A stretch of 64,000 nt of DNA from Clostridium paraputrificum (GTDB lineage: Bacteria; Bacillota; Clostridia; Clostridiales; Clostridiaceae), in assembly GCF_900447045.1 (NCBI RefSeq), contig NZ_UAWH01000005.1:434001-498000 (forward strand), in the 5' to 3' direction. A model generated the notes under the pieces. The model saw only the letters and a list, made by a program, of their open reading frames with translations, was not told the origin of the DNA and did not search any database. The position numbers and the translations under genes are program-made. Positions 1 to 8,252 of the stretch are shown in pieces (position 1 is the first letter of the stretch; the number at the start of each line of letters is the position of its first letter).

Positions 1-1204
1 GAGTAATAGCTATTATAGGACATTGAGGTCTATATTTTGATAAAAGTCTAGCAGTAGAACCACTTTTGGTAGCTGCGACTATTGTTTTAGCATTTAGTAC
101 AAAGGATGTTCTACAGGCTGAGTAACTTATAGCATCTGCATAAGAAGATGTTGTAGGATCAATATTTCTATTAAGCAAATGGTCATACTCTAGGTTTTCT
201 TCGGCTTCAATAGCTATTCTAGACATTGTTTCGGCAGCTTCAACTGGGAAGCTACCAGAAGCACTTTCTCCAGATAGCATTATGGCATCTGTACCATCAA
301 ATATTGCATTGCATATATCAGATGCTTCAGCTCTTGTTGGAAGAGAGTTTCTTATCATAGAATCTAACATTTGAGTAGCTGTAATAACTATCTTACCTGC
401 AGTATTACACTTTTTTATTATTTTCTTTTGAATTATTGGCACTCTTTCTATAGGTATCTCTACTCCCATATCACCTCTAGCAACCATAACTCCATCAGTT
501 ACTTCAATTATTGAATCTATATTATCTACACCTTCTTGGCTTTCAATCTTAGCAATAATTTTAATGTTTTCACCATTATTTTCTTTAAGAACTTTTCTAA
601 CTTCTAATATATCACTTGCTTTTCTAATAAATGACGCAGCGATGAAATCTACACCCATCTTACATCCAAATATAATATCATCTATATCTTTTTCTGTAAT
701 AGAAGGAAGTTGTATTTTTACATTAGGGACATTTACTCCCTTATGATTTTTAATCATACCTCCCACTAAAACTTTACACTTAATTTCTTTTCCAATTACA
801 TCTGTTATTTCGAACTTTAATAATCCATCATCTACTAATATACTACCTCCAACCTTAACGTCTTTATATAAAGTTTCATAAGAGATAGAGCAGCGCTTAT
901 CATCTCCTAGAAGTTCTTCTCCACATACAAATGAGAACTCTTGACCATTTTTTAATTCAATACCATCATTTACAAAATTATGAGTTCTAATTTTAGGACC
1001 CTTAATATCAAGAATTATTGCAGTTGAGGAGTTCATTTCCTCCCTTAATTTTTTTATAAGATTAATTTTTTCTTTATGGGTTTCATGAGTACCATGAGAA
1101 AAGTTTAGTCTTGCAGCACTCATACCAATTTTAATAAATTTTCTTAAAGTTTCTTCATTGTCGCTAGCAGGCCCGATAGTAAAAATCATTTTAGTTTTTT
1201 GCAT
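1..1204 (-). CDS. pyk: Pyruvate kinase, C-terminus cut by window edge
   Basis: Last ATP-forming step of glycolysis: phosphoenolpyruvate + ADP to pyruvate + ATP, cytosolic. The reverse-strand translation starts MQKTKMIFTIGPAS and contains the hallmark stretches MSAARLNFSHG, the barrel segment KIESQEGVDN, the active-site region MVARGDMGVEIP and ATQMLDSM, then DGTDAIMLSGESASG. About 401 codons are visible and the stop lies outside the window, so the end of the C-terminal domain (and any extra PEP-utiliser domain) cannot be judged. ATG at 1204 is preceded by a strong AGGAGG site. The gene is divergent from pepD and has its own upstream region, so it is not the second gene of a pfkA-pyk operon in this layout. 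Confidence 0.97.
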   Translation of the reverse strand, partial: MQKTKMIFTIGPASDNEETLRKFIKIGMSAARLNFSHGTHETHKEKINLIKKLREEMNSSTAIILDIKGPKIRTHNFVNDGIELKNGQEFSFVCGEELLGDDKRCSISYETLYKDVKVGGSILVDDGLLKFEITDVIGKEIKCKVLVGGMIKNHKGVNVPNVKIQLPSITEKDIDDIIFGCKMGVDFIAASFIRKASDILEVRKVLKENNGENIKIIAKIESQEGVDNIDSIIEVTDGVMVARGDMGVEIPIERVPIIQKKIIKKCNTAGKIVITATQMLDSMIRNSLPTRAEASDICNAIFDGTDAIMLSGESASGSFPVEAAETMSRIAIEAEENLEYDHLLNRNIDPTTSSYADAISYSACRTSFVLNAKTIVAATKSGSTARLLSKYRPQCPIIAIT

Positions 1205-1244
1205 TTGAGATTCCTCCTAAAAAATAATGTTTTTTGTCAAAATT

Positions 1245-1297
1245 ATTATGTGCAAACATTAAAAAAGTAAGTAATGTTTATTTATTTTGCACATAAT
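1245..1297. promoter_or_regulatory. Perfect 12-bp inverted repeat upstream of pyk
   Basis: ATTATGTGCAAA at 1245-1256 is exactly mirrored by TTTGCACATAAT at 1286-1297, 29 bp apart, in the pyk/pepD divergent spacer. The arms sit 41 to 93 bp upstream of the pyk start codon. It could be a two-site operator for a dimeric regulator or an RNA hairpin in the pyk leader. No T-run follows, which argues against a simple terminator. The binding protein is unknown. Confidence 0.5.
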
Positions 1298-1381
1298 TAA
1301 AATAAGAAAATAATTTTATGATATACTGTAGATGTTTATAGTATAATTTTAACATATTATATCTGAAAAGGAGTCAAAATA

Positions 1382-2833
1382 ATGGAAATTTTACAAAACT
1401 TACAACCTTATGAAGTATTTAAATATTTTGAAGAGATATCTAATATCCCAAGAGGATCAGGTAATGAAAAAGCTATAAGTGATTACTTAGTTAACTTTGG
1501 TAAGAATCTTGGATTAGAAACAATTCAAGATAAAGCCTTAAATGTAATAATTAAAAAACCTGCAACTAAGGGATATGAAAATGCACCTACAGTTATAATC
1601 CAAGGTCATATGGATATGGTGTGCGAAAAGAATAAGGATACAGAACATGATTTTACTAAGGATCCTATAAAGCTAGTTGTTAAGGGTGATGAAATATATG
1701 CAGATGGAACTACTTTAGGGGCAGATAATGGTATTGCAGTAGCTTATGCTCTGGCAGTTCTTGCAGATAATTCAATAGAACATCCAGCTATAGAAGTTCT
1801 TTTAACTACAGATGAAGAAACAGGTATGACTGGTGCTATGAACATAAATAAAGATGACATACAAGGAAAAATTCTTCTTAATATTGATAGTGAAGAAGAA
1901 GGGTATTTACTAGTAAGTTGTGCTGGTGGAATAAGAACTAAATCTTCTTTAGATATCACTTGGGAAACTTTAAATGATGAAAAGATATTTGAAATATCAG
2001 TAAGAGGATTAAAAGGTGGGCATTCAGGTTCAGATATCCATGAATGGAGAGGTAACTCTAATAAACTTATGGGTAGAGTGTTAAAGGACTTATTAGAAAA
2101 GATAGATTATAAAATAGTATCTATTAATGGTGGTTCTAAGAATAATGCTATCCCAAGAGAAGCAGATGGAATAATAGCTATAAAGTCAGCAGATGAAGAA
2201 AAGCTAGTAAGAATAGTTGAAACATGGGATAAGGTATTTAAAAAGGAATTAGAAGCACAAGATCCAGGAGTTTCTTTAACTGTTAAGGAAGTTTCTGTAG
2301 AAAGCAAGAAGGCATTTAATAAAGAAACTACTGAAAAGGCTGTAAATTTATTATTTGTTTATCCTAATGGAGTAAATACAATGAGTCGTAACATAGATGG
2401 TTTAGTTGAAAGTTCAACCAATATAGGTATACTTACAACTACTGACTCAGAAGTTATTTTTGATAGTGCTGTTAGAAGTTCAGTACCATCTTTAAGAGCT
2501 GATATAGAAGAGAAGATTAAGACAATTACTGAGTTAGCTGGAGCTAAGTATTCTGCTAATGATGGATATCCAGGCTGGGAATATAAAGCGGATTCTAAAA
2601 TAAGAGAGATTTGCAAAGATGTATATAAGAAGATGTATGGTGATGAGCCTGTAGTTTATGCCTTACATGCTGGAGTTGAATGTGGTTTATTTGAAGAAAT
2701 CCTTGGTGACTTAGATATGATAAGCTTCGGACCTAACATAAGAGGAGCTCATACTCCAGAAGAACATTTATCTATTTCTTCTACTAAGAAGGTGTGGGAA
2801 TACTTATTAGAAGTATTAAAGGCTATTAAATAA
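1382..2833 (+). CDS. pepD: Aminoacyl-histidine dipeptidase (M20 family, PepD)
   Basis: Cytosolic zinc dipeptidase of the M20C family that cleaves Xaa-His and other dipeptides, feeding amino acids to peptide-fermenting clostridia. The 483 residues match the usual length. Metal and catalytic segments are visible: GHMDMV (about residues 76-81), the bridging aspartate region GADNGIAVAYALA, DEETGMTGA with the general-base glutamates, and LHAGVECG near the C-terminus. A lid domain with KGGHSGSDIHEWRGN lies in the middle. ATG at 1382 follows AAGGAG at 1368-1373, with a -10 box TATAAT at 1342-1347. It stands alone and ends in a hairpin terminator. Confidence 0.96.
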   Translation: MEILQNLQPYEVFKYFEEISNIPRGSGNEKAISDYLVNFGKNLGLETIQDKALNVIIKKPATKGYENAPTVIIQGHMDMVCEKNKDTEHDFTKDPIKLVVKGDEIYADGTTLGADNGIAVAYALAVLADNSIEHPAIEVLLTTDEETGMTGAMNINKDDIQGKILLNIDSEEEGYLLVSCAGGIRTKSSLDITWETLNDEKIFEISVRGLKGGHSGSDIHEWRGNSNKLMGRVLKDLLEKIDYKIVSINGGSKNNAIPREADGIIAIKSADEEKLVRIVETWDKVFKKELEAQDPGVSLTVKEVSVESKKAFNKETTEKAVNLLFVYPNGVNTMSRNIDGLVESSTNIGILTTTDSEVIFDSAVRSSVPSLRADIEEKIKTITELAGAKYSANDGYPGWEYKADSKIREICKDVYKKMYGDEPVVYALHAGVECGLFEEILGDLDMISFGPNIRGAHTPEEHLSISSTKKVWEYLLEVLKAIK

Positions 2834-2880
2834 GGTTAAGCAAAATAAATGAGATAATAATGATAATTAAGATAGGGAAG

Positions 2881-2905
2881 AAACTGCTTTTGGCAGTTTT
2901 TTTCT
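2881..2905 (+). terminator. Rho-independent terminator of pepD
   Basis: Seven-base-pair stem AAACTGC/GCAGTTT with a 5-nt loop, followed by a T-run, about 50 bp after the pepD stop. Confidence 0.85.
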
Positions 2906-3016
2906 TTTGTTAATAGAGAAGAGTGTGGACAAGGTGAAAAGGCAAATAAAGAATTGCTGAATATTTAAATTTATGATTTAGCAATATGGAGGCAATCAAT
3001 GAGTGAGAAAAAACTT

Positions 3017-3072
3017 TAATATGTTAATTATTTGTATTAATTAATAATTAGTATTGATTGATTAACATATTA
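3017..3072. promoter_or_regulatory. Perfect 12-bp inverted repeat flanking a promoter
   Basis: TAATATGTTAAT at 3017-3028 and ATTAACATATTA at 3061-3072 are exact reverse complements with centres 44 bp apart, about four helical turns. The right arm lies inside the spacer of the promoter at 3054-3082, where a bound repressor would block RNA polymerase. Inference: an operator, perhaps for the winged-helix protein encoded just downstream. Confidence 0.6.
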
Positions 3073-3082
3073 TGGGTATAAT
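3054..3082 (+). promoter_or_regulatory. SigA-type promoter of the small winged-helix gene
   Basis: TTGATT at 3054-3059, a 17-bp spacer and a perfect TATAAT at 3077-3082, about 38 bp upstream of the start codon. Confidence 0.75.
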
Positions 3083-3119
3083 ATGAATTATAGTAATGAA
3101 ATTCAAGGAGGAATAGAAG

Positions 3120-3299
3120 ATGGATATTAAAGATAAAGTGTTAGACGTTTTAAATAATTCAGATGAACCTTTAAAGGGAGGACAAATTGCAGAAATATCT
3201 GGATTAGATAAGAAGGATGTAGATAAGGCAATTAAGGTTCTTAAGTCGGAAGAAAAGATAATATCTCCAAAGAGATGCTTTTATGCAGCTAATAAATAG
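3120..3299 (+). CDS. Small winged-helix DNA-binding protein, 59 aa
   Basis: A 59-residue protein beginning MDIKDKVLDVLNNSDEP and ending in KRCFYAANK. The pattern is a minimal winged helix: helix 1 (IKDKVLDVLNN), helix 2 (KGGQIAEISG), recognition helix (DKKDVDKAIKVLKSEEK), and a short wing strand (IISPKRCFYA). No other domain is present, so it may act as a dimer on DNA or as a partner of another regulator. ATG at 3120 follows AAGGAGG. It has its own promoter, operator-like inverted repeat and terminator, so it is a stand-alone transcription unit. Autoregulation is inference. The target is unknown. Confidence 0.85.
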   Translation: MDIKDKVLDVLNNSDEPLKGGQIAEISGLDKKDVDKAIKVLKSEEKIISPKRCFYAANK

Positions 3300-3310
3300 G
3301 AATTAGAATA

Positions 3311-3339
3311 GGGACTATCTATTGATGGTCTCTTTTTTC
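3311..3339 (+). terminator. Terminator of the winged-helix gene
   Basis: GGGACTATC/GATGGTCTC stem (two G-U pairs), TATT loop, then a T-run. It lies 12 bp after the stop codon. Confidence 0.85.
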
Positions 3340-3340
3340 T

Positions 3341-3440
3341 GTCTGGGAAAATATAAAATTTTAATTAACTATAAGTCAAAGGTGCTATTACAGTTTTATA
3401 ACATTTTTTGTCTAAAACTATGGATAACTATTAATTAAAG
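3341..3440. repeat. Dispersed intergenic repeat, copy A
   Basis: About 100 bp directly after a terminator. It begins GTCTGGGAAAATATAAAATT and shares with copies B (4851) and C (17457) the blocks GGAAA-TATAAA, CTATAA-TCAAAGGT and TATTA-A-TTT. The second half diverges. See the finding on this repeat family. Confidence 0.55.
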
Positions 3441-3503
3441 GAAGGGAATATAAACTCTCTGTAGAATTATTATATTTAAGTGATTTAATGGGAGGGGAGT
3501 TAA

Positions 3504-4013
3504 TTGGTAGATATTGATTTTGAATTTAAGGATTATATAGTATCCAGTGTAGAGGAAGATGGGCTAGAAGAATTAAATAATTGGATAAAAATAAATAATA
3601 GTGAAGATCATACTTGCTATTCATTAGATAGTCAAATGTTTTATAGAAGATTTTTGGAATATTATGTAACAGAAAATGAATTCTTTTTAGAAATATACAA
3701 AAATAATGAGCTAGTTGGAGTGTTTAAAGGAAGATTAGAGTTAGAAAATAAGAAAGAATTATTTATATGGCTTTTCATAATAAAAAAAGAATTAAGAAAT
3801 GAAGGTTACGGTTCTGAAATTGTTGAAGGAGTCATAGAATATTTTATGAGACTATATACAATAGATACTATAAAAGTTGGAGTCGTACAAAACAATTTAG
3901 AGGGCATTTCCTTTTGGAATAGTAAAGGATTCAAAGTAGAAAGGATGACTAAAGATTTTTTTCAGGACGAAGAAGAGAATGGAAGAAATCTTGTTATTAT
4001 GCAAAGACAATAA
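3504..4013 (+). CDS. GNAT-family N-acetyltransferase
   Basis: Acetyl-CoA dependent acyltransferase fold of about 169 residues. The acetyl-CoA pyrophosphate loop is visible as RNEGYG (an R/Q-x-x-G-x-G motif, about residues 98-103), preceded by a hydrophobic strand (ELFIWLFIIKKEL) and followed by strand 5 and the typical NLEGISFWNSKGFKVE end. The acidic N-terminal half is weakly conserved, so the acceptor substrate (amine, amino acid or protein N-terminus) cannot be named. The start is TTG at 3504, chosen because GGGAGGGGAG sits 4 bp upstream and no in-frame ATG is better placed. It is a single gene between unrelated units. Confidence 0.85.
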   Translation: MVDIDFEFKDYIVSSVEEDGLEELNNWIKINNSEDHTCYSLDSQMFYRRFLEYYVTENEFFLEIYKNNELVGVFKGRLELENKKELFIWLFIIKKELRNEGYGSEIVEGVIEYFMRLYTIDTIKVGVVQNNLEGISFWNSKGFKVERMTKDFFQDEEENGRNLVIMQRQ

Positions 4014-4030
4014 TATGTAAATAAAGTGGC

Positions 4031-4059
4031 TTGACTATTTTGGAATAAATTACTATAAT
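4031..4059 (+). promoter_or_regulatory. Consensus SigA promoter of the NlpC/P60 gene
   Basis: TTGACT at 4031-4036, 17-bp spacer, TATAAT at 4054-4059. Transcription should begin near 4066, leaving an unusually long leader of about 93 nt before the ATG at 4159. The leader contains GGGTGAGGGAAACG and a purine-rich end. I could not assign it to a known riboswitch. Confidence 0.85.
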
Positions 4060-4158
4060 TAAAAAGTAGGGTGAGGGAAACGTCCTATAAATGTGTGTGA
4101 AAATGTTTACTAAAACTATTGTGGGAAGTGAAACTTTCTTAAAGGAAGGGGAGTATCT

Positions 4159-4788
4159 ATGATTTCAAAAAGAAAGATACTTACTAAGGCTGTAGCTATT
4201 ACAGTTGTATGTGCAGCAGTTGCAATGGTAGGTGCAGAAAGTATAAGCGCAGATACAAGTGCAAAGACAAAACAGGGTGTAGTACTTAAGACAAGTGAAC
4301 TTAAGGTTAATAAAGTAATTGTGTCACCTAAAAAGGTTGAAGAACAAAATACCGTACAACCTTCAAGATCATCAAACACAACAGGTAAGAAAAATACAAG
4401 TTCTTCTATAAACAGAGGAGTGAACAAGTCATCAAGCCAAGTAGCAAATTATGCTTATAACTTCTTAGGAAGACCATACGTATATGGTGCAAATGGACCA
4501 AATGCATTTGATTGTTCTGGCTTTACAAGTTATGTATATAGACATTTTGGGGTTAGTTTACCACGTACAGCTAGCTCACAATTTAGTGCAGGAAGTGCAG
4601 TGTCAAGAAATAATTTAGCGCCTGGAGACTTAGTGTTCTTCAATACAGTAGGATACTTAGGTCATGTTGGTTTATACATTGGTGGCGGTGATTTTATACA
4701 TGCAGCATCAAGTGGTAGGGTGAAAATAAGCTCACTTAGTGAGGGATACTACAGAACAAGATATGCAGGGGCAAGAAGAGTATTTTAA
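4159..4788 (+). CDS. Secreted NlpC/P60 peptidoglycan endopeptidase
   Basis: Exported cysteine peptidase of the NlpC/P60 family, expected to cut D-Glu-diamino acid bonds in wall stem peptides. Residues 1-31 form a signal peptide (KRK charge cluster, hydrophobic core, likely cleavage after SISA). A low-complexity Ser/Thr/Lys linker spans about 32-92, then the catalytic domain. The Cys-His-His triad is visible: C119 in FDCSG, H169 in LGHVGLY and H181 in FIHAAS. There is no SH3 or other wall-binding domain, so it is a minimal secreted form. ATG follows AAGGAAGGGGAG. It is monocistronic, with a strong promoter and a 12-bp terminator stem. Confidence 0.95.
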   Translation: MISKRKILTKAVAITVVCAAVAMVGAESISADTSAKTKQGVVLKTSELKVNKVIVSPKKVEEQNTVQPSRSSNTTGKKNTSSSINRGVNKSSSQVANYAYNFLGRPYVYGANGPNAFDCSGFTSYVYRHFGVSLPRTASSQFSAGSAVSRNNLAPGDLVFFNTVGYLGHVGLYIGGGDFIHAASSGRVKISSLSEGYYRTRYAGARRVF

Positions 4789-4812
4789 TTTTTAGTGTAT
4801 GAATATATAAGG

Positions 4813-4849
4813 TCTCTACTTAAATTTATTTTAAGTAGAGATTTTTTTT
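4813..4849 (+). terminator. Strong terminator after the NlpC/P60 gene
   Basis: Perfect 12-bp stem TCTCTACTTAAA/TTTAAGTAGAGA with a 5-nt loop and eight Ts. Confidence 0.95.
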
Positions 4850-4850
4850 A

Positions 4851-4970
4851 TTCTTTAGGAAAATATAAAGATTTACTCTGTTATAGAATCAAAGATATTA
4901 TTACAATTTCATATTTAAAAATATAAGGTTAAGGATAATAATTTTATAATTTCATTACTTTAAGTACGAA
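4851..4970. repeat. Dispersed intergenic repeat, copy B
   Basis: About 120 bp immediately after a terminator. It begins TTCTTTAGGAAAATATAAAG and aligns over nearly its full length with copy C at 17457, including TATTATTA-AATTTCATATT, AAGGATA-TAA-TTTATAA and TTTC-TTAC. Confidence 0.6.
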
Positions 4971-5024
4971 TATTTATCCTTTTTAATTAATATACATAAT
5001 ATTAAAAAAGTAAGGGGGTAGAAT

Positions 5025-5711
5025 ATGAGATACACAAGATATGACTATAAGAAGAAGGGTGGAGGAGGCTTTTTTTTATGGATTCTATTAATCATTATTT
5101 TAGCAGTAGCTATAGGAATTACTATATTCAAAATGTTTTTTAGTGATGGGGAAATAAGTAATCCATTGAAAGTGCCAAATAAAAATCAGCAAGAAGAAGG
5201 CGTTAATACAGATGCGGATAGTAATATATTTAAAGTAATTCAATGTGGATTGTTTTCTAAAGAGGAAAATGCCAATAGCGCCTTAACAACATTACCTTCT
5301 TCTATGACTGGATTTGTAATTCAGGAGGAAGGTAAGTTCAAAGTTATGGCTGGTATCTATATTGATGAAGAAAGTGCAAAAAAAACAGAAGAGCTAACTA
5401 AAGCATCAATTAATAACTTTACTATTAAGTGCTCTATACCAAAGGACTCTTCAGAAAAAAAGATAGAGGCACAAATAATAGAGGGATACTTGCAGATAAT
5501 AAATAAGTTTGAAGAAAGTGACGTGAAATCAGTAAAAACGGTTGATTTTAAAAAGTGGACAGAAGAAACAGCGGCAAATATAAAAAGTCCTAGTGAAGAA
5601 GTTCAAAACTTGGTAAAAGTTATTAAAGAATTACCTGATGAATATACTAAAAAGGATGTTAAAGCATCTAAGGATTTCTTATATAAATTGCTCATAAAAT
5701 ATCGAGTATAG
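5025..5711 (+). CDS. Single-pass membrane protein with SPOR domain
   Basis: A 228-residue protein: basic Tyr-rich N-terminus (about 1-12), one membrane helix (about 16-38), a polar linker, and a SPOR-like domain at about 68-136 (FKVIQCGLFSKEENANSAL, then FKVMAGIYIDEESAK). SPOR domains bind glycan strands stripped of stem peptides at division septa, so a role outside the membrane at the septum or cortex is likely. The C-terminal third (about 140-228) is helical and unassigned. ATG at 5025 follows AAGGGGG. It lies upstream of maf but is separated by about 200 bp and an inverted repeat, so it is probably its own unit. Confidence 0.8.
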   Translation: MRYTRYDYKKKGGGGFFLWILLIIILAVAIGITIFKMFFSDGEISNPLKVPNKNQQEEGVNTDADSNIFKVIQCGLFSKEENANSALTTLPSSMTGFVIQEEGKFKVMAGIYIDEESAKKTEELTKASINNFTIKCSIPKDSSEKKIEAQIIEGYLQIINKFEESDVKSVKTVDFKKWTEETAANIKSPSEEVQNLVKVIKELPDEYTKKDVKASKDFLYKLLIKYRV

Positions 5712-5792
5712 TAAAATCTTAAGAATAAATTAAAATGCATTAGAATTAAATGAACATACTTGTTTATAAGTATATATAATGATAAACTATAT

Positions 5793-5829
5793 TAGGTGTA
5801 GTAATGCTTACAACCATTTACTACACCTA
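5793..5829. repeat. Perfect 12-bp inverted repeat between SPOR gene and maf
   Basis: TAGGTGTAGTAA at 5793-5804 and TTACTACACCTA at 5818-5829 with a 13-nt loop. Only GATTTT follows, so it is a poor terminator. It could end the SPOR gene transcript weakly or be an operator for the maf-radC-mre operon. Confidence 0.55.
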
Positions 5830-5918
5830 AGATTTTATAAAAAATGCAAAAAAAAATATGTCTATAAAATGATAAAAATGGCAATACTATTTGATAGTAT
5901 ACTTTAGGAGTGAGAAAA

Positions 5919-6485
5919 TTGAAGATAGTATTAGCTTCAGCTTCTGAAAGAAGACAAGAATTATTATCTAGATTAGTTGAAGAATTCGAAGTTATTATAA
6001 GTAATTTTGATGAAAATAAGGTTGTTTTTAAAGGAAATGTAAAAGAATATGTAGAAAATATAGCTTTAGGTAAAGCTATAGATGTACAAAAGAGTATACA
6101 TGAAGACGCAATTATAATAGCAGCAGATACAATCGTAACTTTAGATAATAAAATTTTAGGTAAGCCTAAAGATGGGACAGAGGCTTTTAGTATGCTTAAA
6201 GATTTAAGCGAAAGAACACATAATGTTTATTCTGGAATTGTATTAATAAATACAAAGACAGGGAAAATTATAAAAGATTCCTTATGTACTGAAGTGAAGT
6301 TTTCAAAGCTTAAGGATGAAGAGATAATTAAATACATAGAGAGCAAAGAACCATTCGATAAAGCAGGAGCATATGGAATTCAAGGTAAGGGTGGTATTTT
6401 TGTAGAAGAAATTAAAGGATGTTACTATAATGTTGTAGGTCTTCCTTTAAATAAGCTTAAAAGTATGATGGATAAAATAGTATAA
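5919..6485 (+). CDS. maf: Maf nucleotide pyrophosphatase
   Basis: Maf/HAM1-like house-cleaning phosphatase that hydrolyses dTTP, UTP and modified nucleotides. It is linked to septum formation in Bacillus. The N-terminal substrate loop KIVLASASERRQELL is diagnostic, with AADTIV (catalytic Asp), LGKPKDGTEAFSML and the C-terminal DKAGAYGIQGKG. I place the start at TTG 5919 (188 aa) rather than GTG 5910, because AGGAG ends at 5910. That leaves a proper 8-bp gap only for TTG, and family members begin MKIxLASAS. First gene of the maf-radC-mreBCD-PBP2 cluster. Confidence 0.95.
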   Translation: MKIVLASASERRQELLSRLVEEFEVIISNFDENKVVFKGNVKEYVENIALGKAIDVQKSIHEDAIIIAADTIVTLDNKILGKPKDGTEAFSMLKDLSERTHNVYSGIVLINTKTGKIIKDSLCTEVKFSKLKDEEIIKYIESKEPFDKAGAYGIQGKGGIFVEEIKGCYYNVVGLPLNKLKSMMDKIV

Positions 6486-6519
6486 GGGGTGGGGAATCTA
6501 ATTTAAGAGGAGTGTGTAA

Positions 6520-7209
6520 ATGGACAACAATCTTAAGATTTTAGATTTACCATTAAGTGAAAGACCTCTAGAGAAATTACTTTCTTTAGGAGCGGAAAGT
6601 CTAAATAATTCAGAGTTATTAGCAATAATATTAAGATGTGGCGTTAAAGGAGAAAATGTTCTTTCTTTAAGTCAAAGAATATTATGTGAGTTACAAGGCT
6701 TAGACGGTATTATGAATGCATCATACGACGAAATAACTTCAATAACAGGAATAAAAAAGGTTAAGGCATCACAGATATTAGCTGTAGCTGAACTTTTTAA
6801 AAGATTTAATACTCTAAAAAGTAATAGAATTGAAGTTGGAATATCAACTCCAAAGGATATATATAAATTACTTATGAATGAAATGAGTTATTTAAATCAG
6901 GAAGTTTTAAAGTTAGTAGTATTAAATACTAAGAATAAAATTATAAAAGTCAAGGATGTATTTAAAGGTAGCTTAAACACATCTATAGTACATCCAAGAG
7001 AAATTTATTCGGAAGCTATAAGATGTGGTGGAGCTTCAATCATAATATGTCATAATCATCCATCAGGAGACTCTACTCCTAGCAAGGAAGATATTAACAT
7101 AACCGCAAGGATAAAAGAGTGTGGTAAAATAATAGGAATAGAATTATTAGATCATATTATTATTGGAAATAATGAATATACAAGTTTAAAAGAAAAAGGA
7201 ATTATATAA
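6520..7209 (+). CDS. radC: RadC-family JAMM protein
   Basis: 229 residues. An N-terminal UPF0758 helix-hairpin-helix region (SERPLEKLLSLGAESL, then SITGIKKVKASQILA) is joined to a JAB/MPN metalloprotease-like domain. The metal motif H178-N-H180-P-S-G then S188 and D191 is complete. Despite the name, a recombination-repair role is not established for the family. ATG follows AAGAGGAG. It is co-oriented with maf (34-bp gap) and mreB (19-bp gap), the normal clostridial and bacilli order. Confidence 0.95.
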   Translation: MDNNLKILDLPLSERPLEKLLSLGAESLNNSELLAIILRCGVKGENVLSLSQRILCELQGLDGIMNASYDEITSITGIKKVKASQILAVAELFKRFNTLKSNRIEVGISTPKDIYKLLMNEMSYLNQEVLKLVVLNTKNKIIKVKDVFKGSLNTSIVHPREIYSEAIRCGGASIIICHNHPSGDSTPSKEDINITARIKECGKIIGIELLDHIIIGNNEYTSLKEKGII

Positions 7210-7228
7210 CTGAAAGGGGAAAAATACA

Positions 7229-8242
7229 ATGGGATTTTTTGGAACAAGTAAAGACATGGGAATAGATTTAGGTACTGCGAATACTCTTGTTTTTGTAAAA
7301 GGAAAGGGAGTAGTTTTAAGAGAGCCTTCAGTTGTTGCTATAAATAATTTAACAAAGAAGCCTTTAGCAGTAGGTGCTGAAGCTAAACTTATGATTGGTA
7401 GAACACCAGGGAACATAGTTGCAATAAGACCTTTAAAGGATGGAGTTATAGCTGACTTTGATGTTGCTCACACTATGATTAAATCATTAATTGAAAAGGC
7501 TGCTAGTAAGAGTGGATTTAAAGCACCTAGAATTATAGTATGCTATCCATCAGGAGTAACAGAAGTAGAAAAGAGAGCTATTGAAGAAGCAACAAAGCTT
7601 GCAGGAGCAAGAGATGTTATCTTAATGGAAGAGCCAATGGCAGCAGCTATAGGAGCTGGACTTCCAGTAAGTGAACCAACAGGAAGTATGATAGTAGATA
7701 TTGGTGGAGGAACTACTGAAGTAGCTATTATATCTCTTGGAGGTATTGTAACTAGTAAGTCATTAAGAGTTGCTGGAGACGAATTAGATCAAGCAGTTAT
7801 AGCTTATATTAAGAAAGAGTATAACCTTATGATAGGTGAAAGAACTGCAGAGCAAGTAAAGATGGAAATTGGATCTGCTTACAAAGTAGAAGATGAAGAT
7901 AGAATAATTGAAATTAAGGGAAGAGACTTAATAACAGGTCTTCCAAAGATTATTGAAGTTTCAGAGTCTCAAATAAGAGAAGCTCTTAAAGAACCTGTAT
8001 ATGCAATAATTGAGTCTATTAAAACAACATTAGAAAAAACTCCACCAGAACTTGCAGCTGATATTATGGAAAAAGGAATAATGCTTGCAGGTGGAGGAGC
8101 TTTATTAAAGGGATTAGATGTGTTAATTGGAAAAGAAACAAATATGCCTGTTCATATAGCGGAATCACCTCTTGACTGTGTAGTTCTAGGGGCAGGAAAA
8201 GCTCTAGAGGATTTCGACAAAATAAGTAGAGAAGAAAGATAG
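7229..8242 (+). CDS. mreB: Rod shape-determining protein MreB
   Basis: Actin-like ATPase forming membrane-bound filaments that guide lateral wall synthesis. 337 residues, the standard length. Phosphate-1 region [15 protein letters not shown] (about 11-25), phosphate-2 region [14 protein letters not shown], connect and adenosine motifs ([13 protein letters not shown]) are all visible. The [12 protein letters not shown]-terminus lacks a long amphipathic helix. ATG follows GAAAGGGG. It is followed 10 bp later by mreC, and is expected to act with MreC, MreD, PBP2 and RodA. Confidence 0.98.
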   Translation: MGFFGTSKDMGIDLGTANTLVFVKGKGVVLREPSVVAINNLTKKPLAVGAEAKLMIGRTPGNIVAIRPLKDGVIADFDVAHTMIKSLIEKAASKSGFKAPRIIVCYPSGVTEVEKRAIEEATKLAGARDVILMEEPMAAAIGAGLPVSEPTGSMIVDIGGGTTEVAIISLGGIVTSKSLRVAGDELDQAVIAYIKKEYNLMIGERTAEQVKMEIGSAYKVEDEDRIIEIKGRDLITGLPKIIEVSESQIREALKEPVYAIIESIKTTLEKTPPELAADIMEKGIMLAGGGALLKGLDVLIGKETNMPVHIAESPLDCVVLGAGKALEDFDKISREER

Positions 8243-8252
8243 AGCATAATAT

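Noticed and set aside
2834..3016. Possible small ORFs in the spacer after pepD
   Set aside because: Reading frames are at most a few codons and no ribosome site precedes a longer one.
4066..4158. c-di-AMP (ydaO) or c-di-GMP riboswitch in the NlpC leader
   Set aside because: The leader is shorter than ydaO elements and I could not lay the conserved core bases of either class onto it. Kept only as an uncharacterised leader.
5910..5918. GTG start for Maf
   Set aside because: AGGAG directly abuts the GTG, leaving no spacing. TTG 5919 is correctly spaced and gives the family N-terminus.
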